DNA from: Macrococcoides bohemicum
GTDB lineage: Bacteria > Bacillota > Bacilli > Staphylococcales > Staphylococcaceae
NCBI RefSeq assembly: GCF_042658685.1
Contig: NZ_JBHSQY010000003.1
DNA: 64,000 nucleotides
Direction: 5' to 3' (one strand)
Below, piece by piece: positions 18,324-26,814 of the stretch (positions are counted from its first letter, which is position 1; the number at the start of each line of letters is the position of its first letter). The translations under genes were made by a program, and so were the position numbers. The notes under the pieces are model-generated. The model was not told the origin of the DNA. It was given only the letters and a program-made list of their open reading frames with translations, and searched no databases.

Positions 18324-18818
18324 ATGCTTAAAATATTTAATACGCAACTTAATGGTATCTTTAAAAAAATAGATATGCAAGAAGCTGAGCTGGATATAGC
18401 GGGCCGATTACTTGCACAAGCCGTTGTCGGAGAAGGTAAAATATACATTAAAGGATTTGGCGACTTAAAGCTTTTCGAGGAATTTGCTGCAAATAGTAAA
18501 GAAAGTTTATTCGATGCTGCAGTCTACATTTCTGATGCGTTAGTTGATGGAACAGATCGTATTCTTGTAATGAGCGATGCGTATGATGAAAGTACTGCTG
18601 AATTTGTCGATAGTCTGGAAGCACGAGATATCGACTACGTATTAGTATGTAATAAGCACGAAGATATTCGATCGATGAATTTTATCGATTTAAGTACACC
18701 ACGTGCGCTGGTACCTACTGAAGATTTCAGTCGTATTATTACGCCGCATATGATGGCGATGAATTACATCTACTATGCAATCTATAGTGTGATGCATGAG
18801 ATGCTGGTGGAGGAATAA
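18324..18818 (+). CDS. ywjG: DUF2529 (YwjG) family protein
   Basis: 164-residue protein of the YwjG family, divergent from the Spo0F-like gene and on the same side as in B. subtilis. The middle resembles a sugar-isomerase-like fold with a small-molecule binding look (KIYIKGFGDL, RILVMSDAYDES), but no catalytic residues can be assigned. Its function is unknown. The start is the ATG at 18324, 6 bases after AAGAAGG; the longer frame begins at a GTG at 18294 without a site. It converges with the NERD gene across a repeat cluster. Confidence 0.8.
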   Translation: MLKIFNTQLNGIFKKIDMQEAELDIAGRLLAQAVVGEGKIYIKGFGDLKLFEEFAANSKESLFDAAVYISDALVDGTDRILVMSDAYDESTAEFVDSLEARDIDYVLVCNKHEDIRSMNFIDLSTPRALVPTEDFSRIITPHMMAMNYIYYAIYSVMHEMLVEE

Positions 18819-18833
18819 GAAAAGAGTGATGAA

Positions 18834-18992
18834 ACAAGTCTGATATATTGCGTATATCGGACTTGTTTTCTTGATATCCACGATTTCGACGTGCATCTTG
18901 TCCGATATATCACGTATATCGGACTTGTTTTCTTGATATCCACGATTTCGACGTGCATCTTGTCCGATATATCACTTATATCAGACTTGTTG
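18834..18992. repeat. Tandem 62-bp palindrome-containing repeats
   Basis: Three copies of a hairpin built on AAGTCCGATATA and its complement, joined by two almost identical spacers (CTTGATATCCACGATTTCG onwards). The copies at 18858 and 18920 begin 62 bases apart. The first and last hairpin arms differ by a few bases, including paired changes, which suggests the structure is kept. The array lies exactly between two convergent genes, ywjG and the NERD gene, and is likely to end transcription from both sides; T runs follow the arms. Predicted reading frames across it are only shadows of the repeat. Confidence 0.85.
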
Positions 18993-19005
18993 CTCTTACA
19001 CATTA

Positions 19006-19899
19006 CTATTGAAACCAATAAACTCTACCTTTATTCTTTCCTTTAAACATACAGCTATTTAAAAGAGCTCTTTGGACTGTCTTAATTTCACAGTTACTCC
19101 ATTCAGCTATTTCTTTAATTTGAAATGGTTCATTTTTAAGGATCGAAACTTGTCTAGCTGCTTCTGTAATATAATCTAGTTTGCTTAGTCGTCTACCACA
19201 ACGACAAGCCACATATTTTTTTCTACTTGCTACCTCCACATACCCAAATCGCTTACACTTTGGACAACGATAACCTTTCTTCATCTGCGTATAATCATAA
19301 TAAGCAAATCGGTGATTATCTACCGCGTCCGCTGATATCAACGCTTTAGCTAAACGATAGTCTTCATCAGTCGGCGGTCCAAGCTTTTTAAGATAATCTA
19401 TAATACCAGGTATTTGGCCGGCAAACTTCACATATTGATCACCATTGAAGTTCCTCAAAACAAAATTTTCATTCACAAAGATGATGCGACTTACATGTTC
19501 GTATTGAAATACATTACGCATTAAAAATTGTGACAAAATAAGGTCTGCACGTTTCAACTGTGATATTATTGTTTGATCAACTCTACCGCGATTGTTCTTA
19601 AATATTCCATCTATATAAGTGTATTCTCCTGAATAATTTTTTGTATCAAAGTGAAAAATTTTACCATCCCCGATAATCAAAAAATCAAACTGAGCTTTAC
19701 TAGATTCTTTCAACGTAATATCCCAAAGCTTCAATCCCCCTTCGACAGCTTGCAGTTGTTCATAAAAATAGTTTTCCCCGGCAAATCCAATTTGATATGC
19801 AAATAAAGCTGTACGATCATCTTTTGTCAGGTTACACCTTCCATCAACGTTCATCAAATAACTCATCTTATTATCAGGTTCATGAAGTTTTAGAAACAT
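19006..19899 (-). CDS. NERD-domain protein with C-terminal zinc ribbon
   Basis: 297-residue protein. The N-terminal part (about residues 25-190) looks like a nuclease-related NERD domain: GFAGENYFYEQL, then QFDFLIIGDGKIFHFDTKNYSGEY with the D...D/K-type spacing of a restriction-like fold. The C-terminus has CPKCKRFGYVEV and CRCGRRL, a zinc ribbon, and a helical tail resembling a helix-turn-helix. It may therefore bind DNA. AGGAGGTG is 4 bases before the ATG at 19899; the frame upstream of it is rejected. Placed between pyrG and ywjG, an insertion in the usual backbone order. Substrate unknown. Confidence 0.75.
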   Translation of the reverse strand: MFLKLHEPDNKMSYLMNVDGRCNLTKDDRTALFAYQIGFAGENYFYEQLQAVEGGLKLWDITLKESSKAQFDFLIIGDGKIFHFDTKNYSGEYTYIDGIFKNNRGRVDQTIISQLKRADLILSQFLMRNVFQYEHVSRIIFVNENFVLRNFNGDQYVKFAGQIPGIIDYLKKLGPPTDEDYRLAKALISADAVDNHRFAYYDYTQMKKGYRCPKCKRFGYVEVASRKKYVACRCGRRLSKLDYITEAARQVSILKNEPFQIKEIAEWSNCEIKTVQRALLNSCMFKGKNKGRVYWFQ

Positions 19900-19976
19900 A
19901 TTACACCTCCTACCAATTAATTTACAACAACACAAATCTGTTTTCAATAGTTAACTTTTGTTAACTCATCACAAAC

Positions 19977-20005
19977 AAAAAAGGTCATCCAAAAGGATGA
20001 CCTTT
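19977..20005 (-). terminator. pyrG terminator
   Basis: Perfect minus-strand stem AAGGTCATCC-TTTT-GGATGACCTT followed by TTTTG. It lies right after the pyrG stop. Confidence 0.9.
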
Positions 20006-20012
20006 AAAAATC

Positions 20013-21611
20013 TTATTTATTAATTGCTGCCTCTATAAATCCACGGAATAAACTTTGTGGTTTCATTGGACGTGATAAGAATTCCGGATGGAATTGACAT
20101 GCCACAAACCATTTATGATCAGGAATTTCAACGATTTCCACTAAGCGACCATCTGGCGAAAGTCCTGAGAATACTAATCCTTTTTCTTCTAAACGTTCAC
20201 GATACTCGTTGTTAAATTCATAACGATGACGGTGACGTTCATCAACATGGTTCACACCATATGCTTCAAATGCTTTCGTACCTTCCTGGACTTCACATGG
20301 ATATAATCCTAATCGTAATGTTCCGCCTAAATCTACAACATCTTTCTGATCAGGTAATAAAGCGATAACTGGATACGGTGTATTTGGATCTAACTCTGCT
20401 GAATGTGCACCTTTCAATCCAACAACATTACGTGCAAATTCAACTGTTGCAAGTTGCATACCTAAACAAATACCGAAGAATGGAATATCATTTTCACGCG
20501 CATATTGCGTCGCTAAAATCTTACCTTCGATACCACGTTCACCGAAGCCGCCAGGTACTAATATACCGTCAGCATCCTGCAGACGTTCTTTATAATTTGT
20601 TACATCTAAATGCTCTGAATTGATCCAGTCGATTTCAATATCTTTACCAAATACATAACCTGCATGTTTTAATGCTTCTGCAACTGAAAGATACGCATCC
20701 TGTAATGCAACATATTTACCTACTAATGCAATTTTCACTTTTCCATCCAAGCTGCGTACAGTATCTAACAATTGATTCCATTCAGTAAGATCAGCTTCAC
20801 CACTTGCTTCTAGCCCTAAACGTTCAATCACAAGGTCATCCATGTCTTGAGCTTGTAATGCAACCGGAATTTGGTAAAGTGTATCCGCATCGCGACATTC
20901 AATTACTGATTTCTTATCGATATCACAGAATAACGCAATTTTATCGCGTAAGTCTTCTGTCATTTCATATTCAGTTCGCACGACGATCATATCTGGTTGA
21001 ATACCTAATCCACGTAATTCTTTCACAGAGTGTTGTGTCGGCTTCGTTTTCATTTCACCCGCAGCTTTAATGTACGGTAATAATGTACAGTGAATGTACA
21101 TTACATTCTCACGACCTAGGTCGCTTTTAATTTGACGAATTGATTCGATAAAAGGAAGTGATTCGATATCTCCTGTCGTACCACCAATTTCAGTAATAAC
21201 GACATCAGCTTTCGTTGATTCGCCAGCTAAAAGTAAACGTGATTTGATTTCATTAGTAATGTGTGGAATAACCTGAACTGTCCCACCTAAGTAATCACCA
21301 CGACGTTCTTTCTTCAACACATGAGAATAAACACGACCTGCTGTAACATTAGAATATTGATTTAAATTAATATCGATGAAACGTTCATAGTGCCCTAAAT
21401 CTAAGTCTGTTTCTGCGCCGTCATCAGTTACGAATACCTCACCGTGCTGGTATGGACTCATCGTACCTGGATCTACGTTTAAATATGGATCAAACTTTTG
21501 AATTGTTACATTTAGACCACGATTTTTTAATAATCTTCCTAAACTTGCTGCAGTAATCCCTTTACCTAAAGAAGATACTACTCCACCTGTTACAAATATA
21601 AATTTTGTCAT
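20013..21611 (-). CDS. pyrG: CTP synthase
   Basis: Converts UTP to CTP with glutamine as nitrogen donor. The 532-residue protein has the N-terminal synthetase domain (FVTGGVVSSLGKGITAAS P-loop; KFDPYLNVDPGTMSPYQHGE) and a C-terminal glutaminase domain with the nucleophile cysteine in FFGICLGMQLA and the catalytic HPEF near the end. It is expressed from its own promoter through an attenuator (21632-21738). rpoE lies upstream as in all Bacilli. Confidence 0.97.
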   Translation of the reverse strand: MTKFIFVTGGVVSSLGKGITAASLGRLLKNRGLNVTIQKFDPYLNVDPGTMSPYQHGEVFVTDDGAETDLDLGHYERFIDINLNQYSNVTAGRVYSHVLKKERRGDYLGGTVQVIPHITNEIKSRLLLAGESTKADVVITEIGGTTGDIESLPFIESIRQIKSDLGRENVMYIHCTLLPYIKAAGEMKTKPTQHSVKELRGLGIQPDMIVVRTEYEMTEDLRDKIALFCDIDKKSVIECRDADTLYQIPVALQAQDMDDLVIERLGLEASGEADLTEWNQLLDTVRSLDGKVKIALVGKYVALQDAYLSVAEALKHAGYVFGKDIEIDWINSEHLDVTNYKERLQDADGILVPGGFGERGIEGKILATQYARENDIPFFGICLGMQLATVEFARNVVGLKGAHSAELDPNTPYPVIALLPDQKDVVDLGGTLRLGLYPCEVQEGTKAFEAYGVNHVDERHRHRYEFNNEYRERLEEKGLVFSGLSPDGRLVEIVEIPDHKWFVACQFHPEFLSRPMKPQSLFRGFIEAAINK

Positions 21612-21631
21612 GATTTACCTCCTAAAAAAAT

Positions 21632-21738
21632 AAAAAAGCACTCCGTTTGCAAAAGCAAAGGGAGCGCATAAGTTTATACGTTCGTCCTAATTAAAGGAGC
21701 CCAAGTAAAATAATAATCATTTTTGAGCAAAATGTCAA
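21632..21738 (-). promoter_or_regulatory. pyrG promoter and reiterative-initiation attenuator
   Basis: Minus strand: TTGACA (21733-21738), 17-base spacer, TATTAT (21710-21715), and a start at GGGCTCC (first G at 21702). A strong terminator hairpin, GCGCTCCCTTTGC-TTTT-GCAAACGGAGTGC with a T run, follows at 21632-21667. In B. subtilis pyrG, low CTP makes RNA polymerase stutter at the GGG start; the extra Gs pair with the C/U-rich 5' arm of the terminator and prevent termination. All parts are present here, including the CUCCCUUU arm. Confidence 0.9.
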
Positions 21739-21747
21739 CTAAGATTA

Positions 21748-22275
21748 TTATTCTTCTTCGTCTTCTTCCTCTTCATCTTCGAATTGATCGTCTTCGTCAT
21801 CGAATTCATCCGCTTCAACTACTAAACCTGCTTCTTCTAATTCATCTTCGACTTCTTCATCCTCAGCGTCAACGTTTTCTTCGTCATCTTCACTAACAAC
21901 AATGTCTAATTCATCTTCGACTTCATCTTCACCAAGTAAAGCGATCTTAGGTGCATCTTCATCGTCTTCATCAAGCACGTCAAATTTTTGTACAGTCGGC
22001 GCGATTTTTTCTTCGATATCATCTACTGAATACCAGTCGCGAAGACCCCACATATATTCACCTGTTGATAAGAAACGACCATCTGTATTTAAATCTGTGT
22101 AGAATTGAACAACACGTGTTTCAATTTCTTCACTTGAATACTCACCTATAGATTGGAATTCATCGATTAAATCATAGAGGTTAACTTCTTTACCTTTTTC
22201 AGTTAAATAAATATAAGCTAAATCGATAAAAGAGTTTTCATCTATCATTTCTTTTGTATATTCAGAGATTTTCAT
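21748..22275 (-). CDS. rpoE: DNA-directed RNA polymerase subunit delta
   Basis: Gram-positive accessory subunit of RNA polymerase that speeds core recycling. The N-terminal HARE-HTH domain (about residues 1-90, SFIDLAYIYLTEKGKEVNLYDL, MWGLRDWY) is followed by a long unstructured tail almost entirely of Asp and Glu, as is typical. 175 residues. Position upstream of pyrG is conserved. Confidence 0.95.
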   Translation of the reverse strand: MKISEYTKEMIDENSFIDLAYIYLTEKGKEVNLYDLIDEFQSIGEYSSEEIETRVVQFYTDLNTDGRFLSTGEYMWGLRDWYSVDDIEEKIAPTVQKFDVLDEDDEDAPKIALLGEDEVEDELDIVVSEDDEENVDAEDEEVEDELEEAGLVVEADEFDDEDDQFEDEEEEDEEE

Positions 22276-22350
22276 TTTCTTCGTCCTTTCAAACTATGCT
22301 AGTTTAAGTTCACACTACATCATATCAAGAAAACGACCTCTAACGCAAGA

Positions 22351-23166
22351 TTAATAACGAATTAATTTCGTTAAATGATGAGGATGTTCAGCATCCATCG
22401 GTACAAAGTTATTATTTAAGTATACATCTCTTAAATTTTCCGGAACCTCTACTTCTATCCTGATGACATCTTTAAAATGTTTACGGACAAAAGTCGCAAT
22501 CTGACGCAACACATTTTCATGGATAACATCCACATCTTCAGTAATATCCATCGCTTTCAATGTAGCGATATCTCCATCAACTTCTAAATCGACAGTTCCT
22601 ACTTCTTTTTCATCTTTCAGCAATTTAATATTGTCGCCATCTTGAACCAATTTTAATTTAGAAACATAGTTTGCGTCTAAGTCTAAATAATAAAGACGTT
22701 CCTTGCCGATTGGCCCATTAGGGTTTGTCGCTAAATGCATAAAGCCAGCACGCTCATATAAATTCCACGCACCTTGATTCTCAGCATCGACAACTAGGAA
22801 AAGATGATCAAAGTTCGGGAATACAGTCTGCGCAAACTCCGGTATATTCATCATAATTTCAGTACCATAGCCTTGCCCTTGCAACTTATTATTGATTGAT
22901 AAACTACGCACGTAAACAGCGTTTACTGGTGTGTCATATCCTTCATGCTGATAATGTTGATGTAGTACAAAGAACCCGACAACCTGCTCATCATGATTAA
23001 GCACAACACATGGTCTGCGGTTCGGGTCAAATAAACCTTCATCTAAAACTTCTAAAGGTAATGATGAATATATCTTTTGTCTATCTGTTAATTCAAACGC
23101 TTCTAATTGAGGTCTATATTCCTCTTTATATTGAACAATCTTAATTTGAGATCCTATAAATTCCAT
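22351..23166 (-). CDS. GNAT family N-acetyltransferase with C-terminal extension
   Basis: 271 residues. The first half has a GNAT fold: the acetyl-CoA loop is in SINNKLQGQGYGTEIM (about residue 100), and the segment AENQGAWNLYERAGF is the conserved end of the domain. The second half (about residues 175-271) is less typical and includes mixed beta strands and an acidic segment. It may hold a second degenerate GNAT unit. Divergent from coaW. Substrate cannot be read from the sequence. Confidence 0.7.
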   Translation of the reverse strand: MEFIGSQIKIVQYKEEYRPQLEAFELTDRQKIYSSLPLEVLDEGLFDPNRRPCVVLNHDEQVVGFFVLHQHYQHEGYDTPVNAVYVRSLSINNKLQGQGYGTEIMMNIPEFAQTVFPNFDHLFLVVDAENQGAWNLYERAGFMHLATNPNGPIGKERLYYLDLDANYVSKLKLVQDGDNIKLLKDEKEVGTVDLEVDGDIATLKAMDITEDVDVIHENVLRQIATFVRKHFKDVIRIEVEVPENLRDVYLNNNFVPMDAEHPHHLTKLIRY

Positions 23167-23322
23167 AATGTTGCCTCCGTCTGAGATGAATTTAATAATT
23201 TACTCAATATATACCCATTTCATCTCAAAATTATCACAAAATTTAAACAAAACAGTGAAACGACACAAACAATACTGCATTATAGTATAATGACAAAAAC
23301 AAATAATAAATGAGGTATTTAT

Positions 23323-24135
23323 ATGAAAATCGGTATTGATGCTGGCGGTACTTTAGTTAAAATCGCCATTTTAGAAAATGACAAATTCACATTCAGAAAA
23401 CAGCTGAGCACCGAAATCCAGGAAGTAGCTGAATGGTTAAAGACTGTACCTGATGCACAAGTTGCATTAACTGGTGGGAAAGCAACATATCTGCAGAGCT
23501 TAATCCCTCAAAATGCATTTCAATCGGTTGAATTTGATGCAACATTCCGTGGCATCCAATCATTCCTAACAGAAATGAATCTAGATATTTCAAAATTTGT
23601 CTTTAGTAATGTCGGAACCGGAACGTCTATACACTTTGTAGACAACGGTAAACAAATCCGCGCAGGCGGAACAGGCGCAGGTGGTGGTATGATGATGGGA
23701 TTATCTTACTTACTGACTGGAAAAGTAAATTTCGATGATATTGTGACAACAGCAAAAGAAGGAAACCGTGACATTATCGACTTAAAAGTAAAACATATCT
23801 ATAAAGGTGATAAAACGCCGATACCAGGCGAACTGACTGCAGCCAATTTCGGTAACGTCCTTCATAACAAAGATACTAAAAACTTTACCGATGCTGATAA
23901 AATTGCTTCAGTATTGGGTATTGTCGGAGAAACCGTAACAACAGTATCCATTCATGCTGCACGTGAATTCGGTGCCGAATATGTTGTCTATATCGGTTCA
24001 AGTTTCTTAAATAATACGTTATTACGCGATATTGTTATGAACTATACAATTCTCCGTAACTTTAAGCCTTACTTCATCGAAAACGGTGAATATTCAGGTG
24101 CGGTTGGTACATTGAGATTGATGGATGAGCAATAA
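23323..24135 (+). CDS. coaW: Type II pantothenate kinase
   Basis: Phosphorylates pantothenate, the first step of CoA synthesis. Type II PanK is the staphylococcal form and has the actin-like ATPase fold: MKIGIDAGGTLVKIAI at the start and VGTGTSIHFV and GGTGAGGGMMMGLSYLLTG in the core. The length of 270 residues agrees with S. aureus CoaW. It reads in the plus direction from GAGGTATTTATATG and is divergent from the GNAT gene. The type II enzyme resists feedback inhibition by CoA, an inference from the family. Confidence 0.93.
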   Translation: MKIGIDAGGTLVKIAILENDKFTFRKQLSTEIQEVAEWLKTVPDAQVALTGGKATYLQSLIPQNAFQSVEFDATFRGIQSFLTEMNLDISKFVFSNVGTGTSIHFVDNGKQIRAGGTGAGGGMMMGLSYLLTGKVNFDDIVTTAKEGNRDIIDLKVKHIYKGDKTPIPGELTAANFGNVLHNKDTKNFTDADKIASVLGIVGETVTTVSIHAAREFGAEYVVYIGSSFLNNTLLRDIVMNYTILRNFKPYFIENGEYSGAVGTLRLMDEQ

Positions 24136-24137
24136 AA

Positions 24138-24176
24138 AACGCTGCGTTACTCGTGTAAGTAACGCAGCGTTCTGCT
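24138..24176. terminator. Bidirectional terminator between coaW and a small peptide gene
   Basis: A long hairpin, AACGCTGCGTTAC-loop-GTAACGCAGCGTT, follows the coaW stop. On the minus strand a T6 run follows it directly, so it also ends the small gene at 24189-24296, perhaps more efficiently than coaW. Confidence 0.85.
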
Positions 24177-24188
24177 TTGCAGACGACC

Positions 24189-24296
24189 TTATTTCTTCCC
24201 GATTAATTTCACTAAACTAAACAAAAACGGAATTAAAGTCGCACTAATAATTGTCGTTGCTACTGCAATGCCTGTAGCATTATTTTTCTTACTCAA
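24189..24296 (-). CDS. 35-residue hydrophobic peptide, TTG start
   Basis: Very short gene with an excellent ribosome binding site (TAAGGAG, 8 bases before TTG at 24294-24296) and a proper terminator. The peptide begins MSKKNNATGIAVATT, has one hydrophobic stretch (about residues 9-32) and ends in KLIGKK, with positive charge at both ends. It resembles small membrane peptides or amphipathic toxins, but no family is recognised. It directly precedes the coaW terminator in the opposite strand and follows the ATP-grasp gene 6 bases away, so it is probably the last gene of the SAM-riboswitch operon. Confidence 0.55.
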   Translation of the reverse strand: MSKKNNATGIAVATTIISATLIPFLFSLVKLIGKK

Positions 24297-24301
24297 ATGA
24301 A

Positions 24302-25480
24302 TCACTCCTTAAGTCGAGCTTCAAATGCTTTTACGCGTGATTCTACTACATCTTCATCTCCGTGCCAGATACAGATAAATCGTGATGGGAATCCGTCTTT
24401 CTCTTTATAATCTCCATTATAATAGGCAAGCGGGAATAAGTATCCTGCTTTCACTTCATTCAATATGACATCAAAGAATTTCGCATTATCTCCAGCACTA
24501 TAATACGCAAGAAACTTCTTATAATCTCCAGATAATACACTATCTAATAATAACAGCGAGCTTGAACCGTTCTGTCTGAAGTTAAGGTCGATTGCGTAAA
24601 TCGCACCTTCGCTATCCACAAGTAAATCAAAGCCAGCAATTCCAGCATATCCTGCTTCTACACCATTTTGCATGATTTCCATTCCGGCATCGATGACATT
24701 CTGCGGGATATCATGATTTATAATATTCCCACGATATTTACCATACTTTTCAGTGATCTGCTGACTTGAACCAATAAACTTAATACCAAGTTCTTCGCTA
24801 TATGCATATTGTACACAATAATTATGCACTGGCTCAATAAACTGTTCGATAATCATCTGCTCTGTACCTTCTGCTTCTCGGACACGTTTAATACTACGTT
24901 CAACATCTTCCTGCGTATAGCACAGCATTACGCCATATCCACCGGCAGTCGGATGTTCGTCTCCTGGTTTAATCACGAAAGGCAGTGACCACTTGCGAAC
25001 AGTATTTTCAAACTCTTCAATCGCTACAACGTCACGTTTCGGTAAGAATTTCCCCTTTGTCCATTTATCCAGTATTGATTTATTGTTAAGCGCTAAAAAT
25101 TTATTACGCGGTACGACATATTTATCGCCTGATACTAATTCTTCTTCATGAGCATATTGAAAGAATATCTTTTCTCCATCTGCAACTGCATCGCGTAACA
25201 CCTGTTCATATGATTCACGTGTATTATACACTCTGAAACCATTTGGCATATCAAATCCAACTGCATTAAACAACGCTTCAGTTTTATCTGTCACAGTCGC
25301 TTCGTGTACAACGACCGGCATCTCGGCAATTAACAGTTCACGTGCGCTCAGTAAATTTGATTGGTGTTCTTCCGGCTGTAGCCATGGATTAAAAGTATAG
25401 GATGGGCGTGATGAATACATCACTTTCTCCCCATATAAATCTTTCATAACTAATGGTAAGTTGATTGGTTTAGTCCCCAT
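24302..25480 (-). CDS. ATP-grasp family ligase
   Basis: 392-residue ATP-grasp enzyme. The nucleotide-binding portion is LPFVIKPGDEHPTAGGYGVM (near residue 170) and the metal-binding end is AIDLNFRQNGSSSLLLLDS. The N-terminal domain is not a known biotin carboxylase or D-Ala ligase type, so the carboxylate and amine substrates cannot be assigned. It overlaps the M20 gene by 11 bases with GGAG upstream of its ATG, so the two are made together. Under control of a SAM-I riboswitch (26685-26810), a link to methionine or sulfur-containing substrates is likely. Confidence 0.8.
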   Translation of the reverse strand: MGTKPINLPLVMKDLYGEKVMYSSRPSYTFNPWLQPEEHQSNLLSARELLIAEMPVVVHEATVTDKTEALFNAVGFDMPNGFRVYNTRESYEQVLRDAVADGEKIFFQYAHEEELVSGDKYVVPRNKFLALNNKSILDKWTKGKFLPKRDVVAIEEFENTVRKWSLPFVIKPGDEHPTAGGYGVMLCYTQEDVERSIKRVREAEGTEQMIIEQFIEPVHNYCVQYAYSEELGIKFIGSSQQITEKYGKYRGNIINHDIPQNVIDAGMEIMQNGVEAGYAGIAGFDLLVDSEGAIYAIDLNFRQNGSSSLLLLDSVLSGDYKKFLAYYSAGDNAKFFDVILNEVKAGYLFPLAYYNGDYKEKDGFPSRFICIWHGDEDVVESRVKAFEARLKE

Positions 25481-26654
25481 AAATGTTCTCCTTTAATGTT
25501 TCATGTAAATGTTTAATGCGTTGTAGTTCTTCAGGTTTCTCGATTAACTCGATAGCCATCGTTGCCATTATTTTAGCGCCTTGTAATAAGGCATGGTCTC
25601 CGTGTGCGCTTTTCGCTGCTTCACGAAACTCTACTGTGTGGCCTACGAGCGACGATGGCCCCATCTTTATATGCGGGTGAATCGTAGGAATGATATGACT
25701 TACATTCCCCGTATCCGTTGAACCGAAACCAAAATCATCATGCAAAATTGGTTCATTATGCATAATAGCATGTTTCTCAAATAAATCATCTAAAAATGTA
25801 TTTCTGATGAATTCATTGACACCATTTTGAATGTGGTTGAGTTGATATTCTGCACCTGCTGTAATTGACGCACCTTGTGCTACACGATCAACTTTACCGG
25901 TTAATACATCTAAATCTTTTCTGCTGATTGCTCGTGTATAAAATCTCGCTTTCGTATAATCCGGAATAATATTTGCTGACTTACCACCATCTAAAATAAC
26001 ACCATGCACTTTATCCGTCTTTTTAATATGTTGACGCAGTTGACCGATACCATTAAAGAAACTGATCATCGCATCAAGCGCGTTAATACCATTATGTGCA
26101 TTCTCAGAAGCATGCGCAGTCTTGCCAAAAAACTCCACTTCAAATACGTCTACTGCCAGTGTTGGCACGGTTCTAAACGATTCATGACCAGGATGAATCA
26201 TCAATGCTACATCACTATCATTAAATAACCCAGCTTTAACGTATGATGCTTTCGCACTCCCGTTTACACCACCTTCTTCAGCTGGTGTGCCGAACACTTG
26301 AATGACACCGCCTAAATCATCAATCACTTCTTTTAGAGCAATCGCTGATAATACGCTAGATGTGCCGATAATGTTATGACCACATGCATGTCCTAAACCT
26401 GGCAATGCATCGTATTCTGCTAAATAAGCGATAGTAGGTCCTGCTTTCTCGCTTTCATACGTTGCGATAAATCCAGTTTCATGTCCTGCAATATCACGCT
26501 CTATACTAAACCCTGCATCTTTTAATGTCTTGCTCAGCAAATTAGACGCAAAGTATTCTTCGTTGCCTAGTTCAGGTCGTGCATGAATTTCATGACTGAT
26601 GCGTATGAATTTATCTCTATTTTCATCTATATATTGTAATACTTTGTTATTCAT
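25470..26654 (-). CDS. M20 family metallo-amidohydrolase
   Basis: 394-residue enzyme of the M20D type (AbgB/HipO/YxeP-like), cleaving N-acyl or N-carbamoyl amino acids or peptides. Metal ligands are seen in DALPGLGHACGHN near residue 100 and EEGGVNGSAK; the dimerisation insert is between. It starts at the ATG at 26654, with GGAGGAGAG upstream. First gene behind the SAM-I riboswitch. The B. subtilis YxeP-like amidohydrolases remove acetyl groups from sulfur amino acids, which fits, but specificity here is inferred. Confidence 0.8.
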   Translation of the reverse strand: MNNKVLQYIDENRDKFIRISHEIHARPELGNEEYFASNLLSKTLKDAGFSIERDIAGHETGFIATYESEKAGPTIAYLAEYDALPGLGHACGHNIIGTSSVLSAIALKEVIDDLGGVIQVFGTPAEEGGVNGSAKASYVKAGLFNDSDVALMIHPGHESFRTVPTLAVDVFEVEFFGKTAHASENAHNGINALDAMISFFNGIGQLRQHIKKTDKVHGVILDGGKSANIIPDYTKARFYTRAISRKDLDVLTGKVDRVAQGASITAGAEYQLNHIQNGVNEFIRNTFLDDLFEKHAIMHNEPILHDDFGFGSTDTGNVSHIIPTIHPHIKMGPSSLVGHTVEFREAAKSAHGDHALLQGAKIMATMAIELIEKPEELQRIKHLHETLKENIYGD

Positions 26655-26684
26655 ATTATTCTCTCCTCCGTACTTATAAAAAAA

Positions 26685-26810
26685 AGACATTCCCAGATAG
26701 GAATGTCTACACGTTCTTATCTGCCAGCTTACGCTGTAGGAATTAGCACCTTACATTACTGCAGGTTGCTGGATGTCATCGGGCCCTTCCCTCAATCCGT
26801 CTTGATAAGT
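26685..26810 (-). ncRNA. SAM-I (S-box) riboswitch with terminator
   Basis: Read on the minus strand: CTTATCAAGA closes with AGATAAG as P1 (26801-26809 with 26716-26722); between them GAGGGAAGGGCCCGATGAC and CAGCAACCTGC give the P2 internal loops and the conserved core, and AAGGTGCTAATTCC is the J3/4 region. The expression platform is a hairpin AGACATTCC-TATCTG-GGAATGTCT with T8 (26681-26708), just upstream of the M20 start. The hallmark residues are all in place. High SAM should stop transcription of the operon. This makes the downstream pair part of the methionine/SAM regulon. Confidence 0.95.
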
Positions 26811-26814
26811 TATT

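Noticed and set aside
18690..19018. Minus-strand reading frames over the repeat cluster
   Set aside because: They share the repeat sequence, have no ribosome binding site, and overlap ywjG. They are shadows of the repeats.
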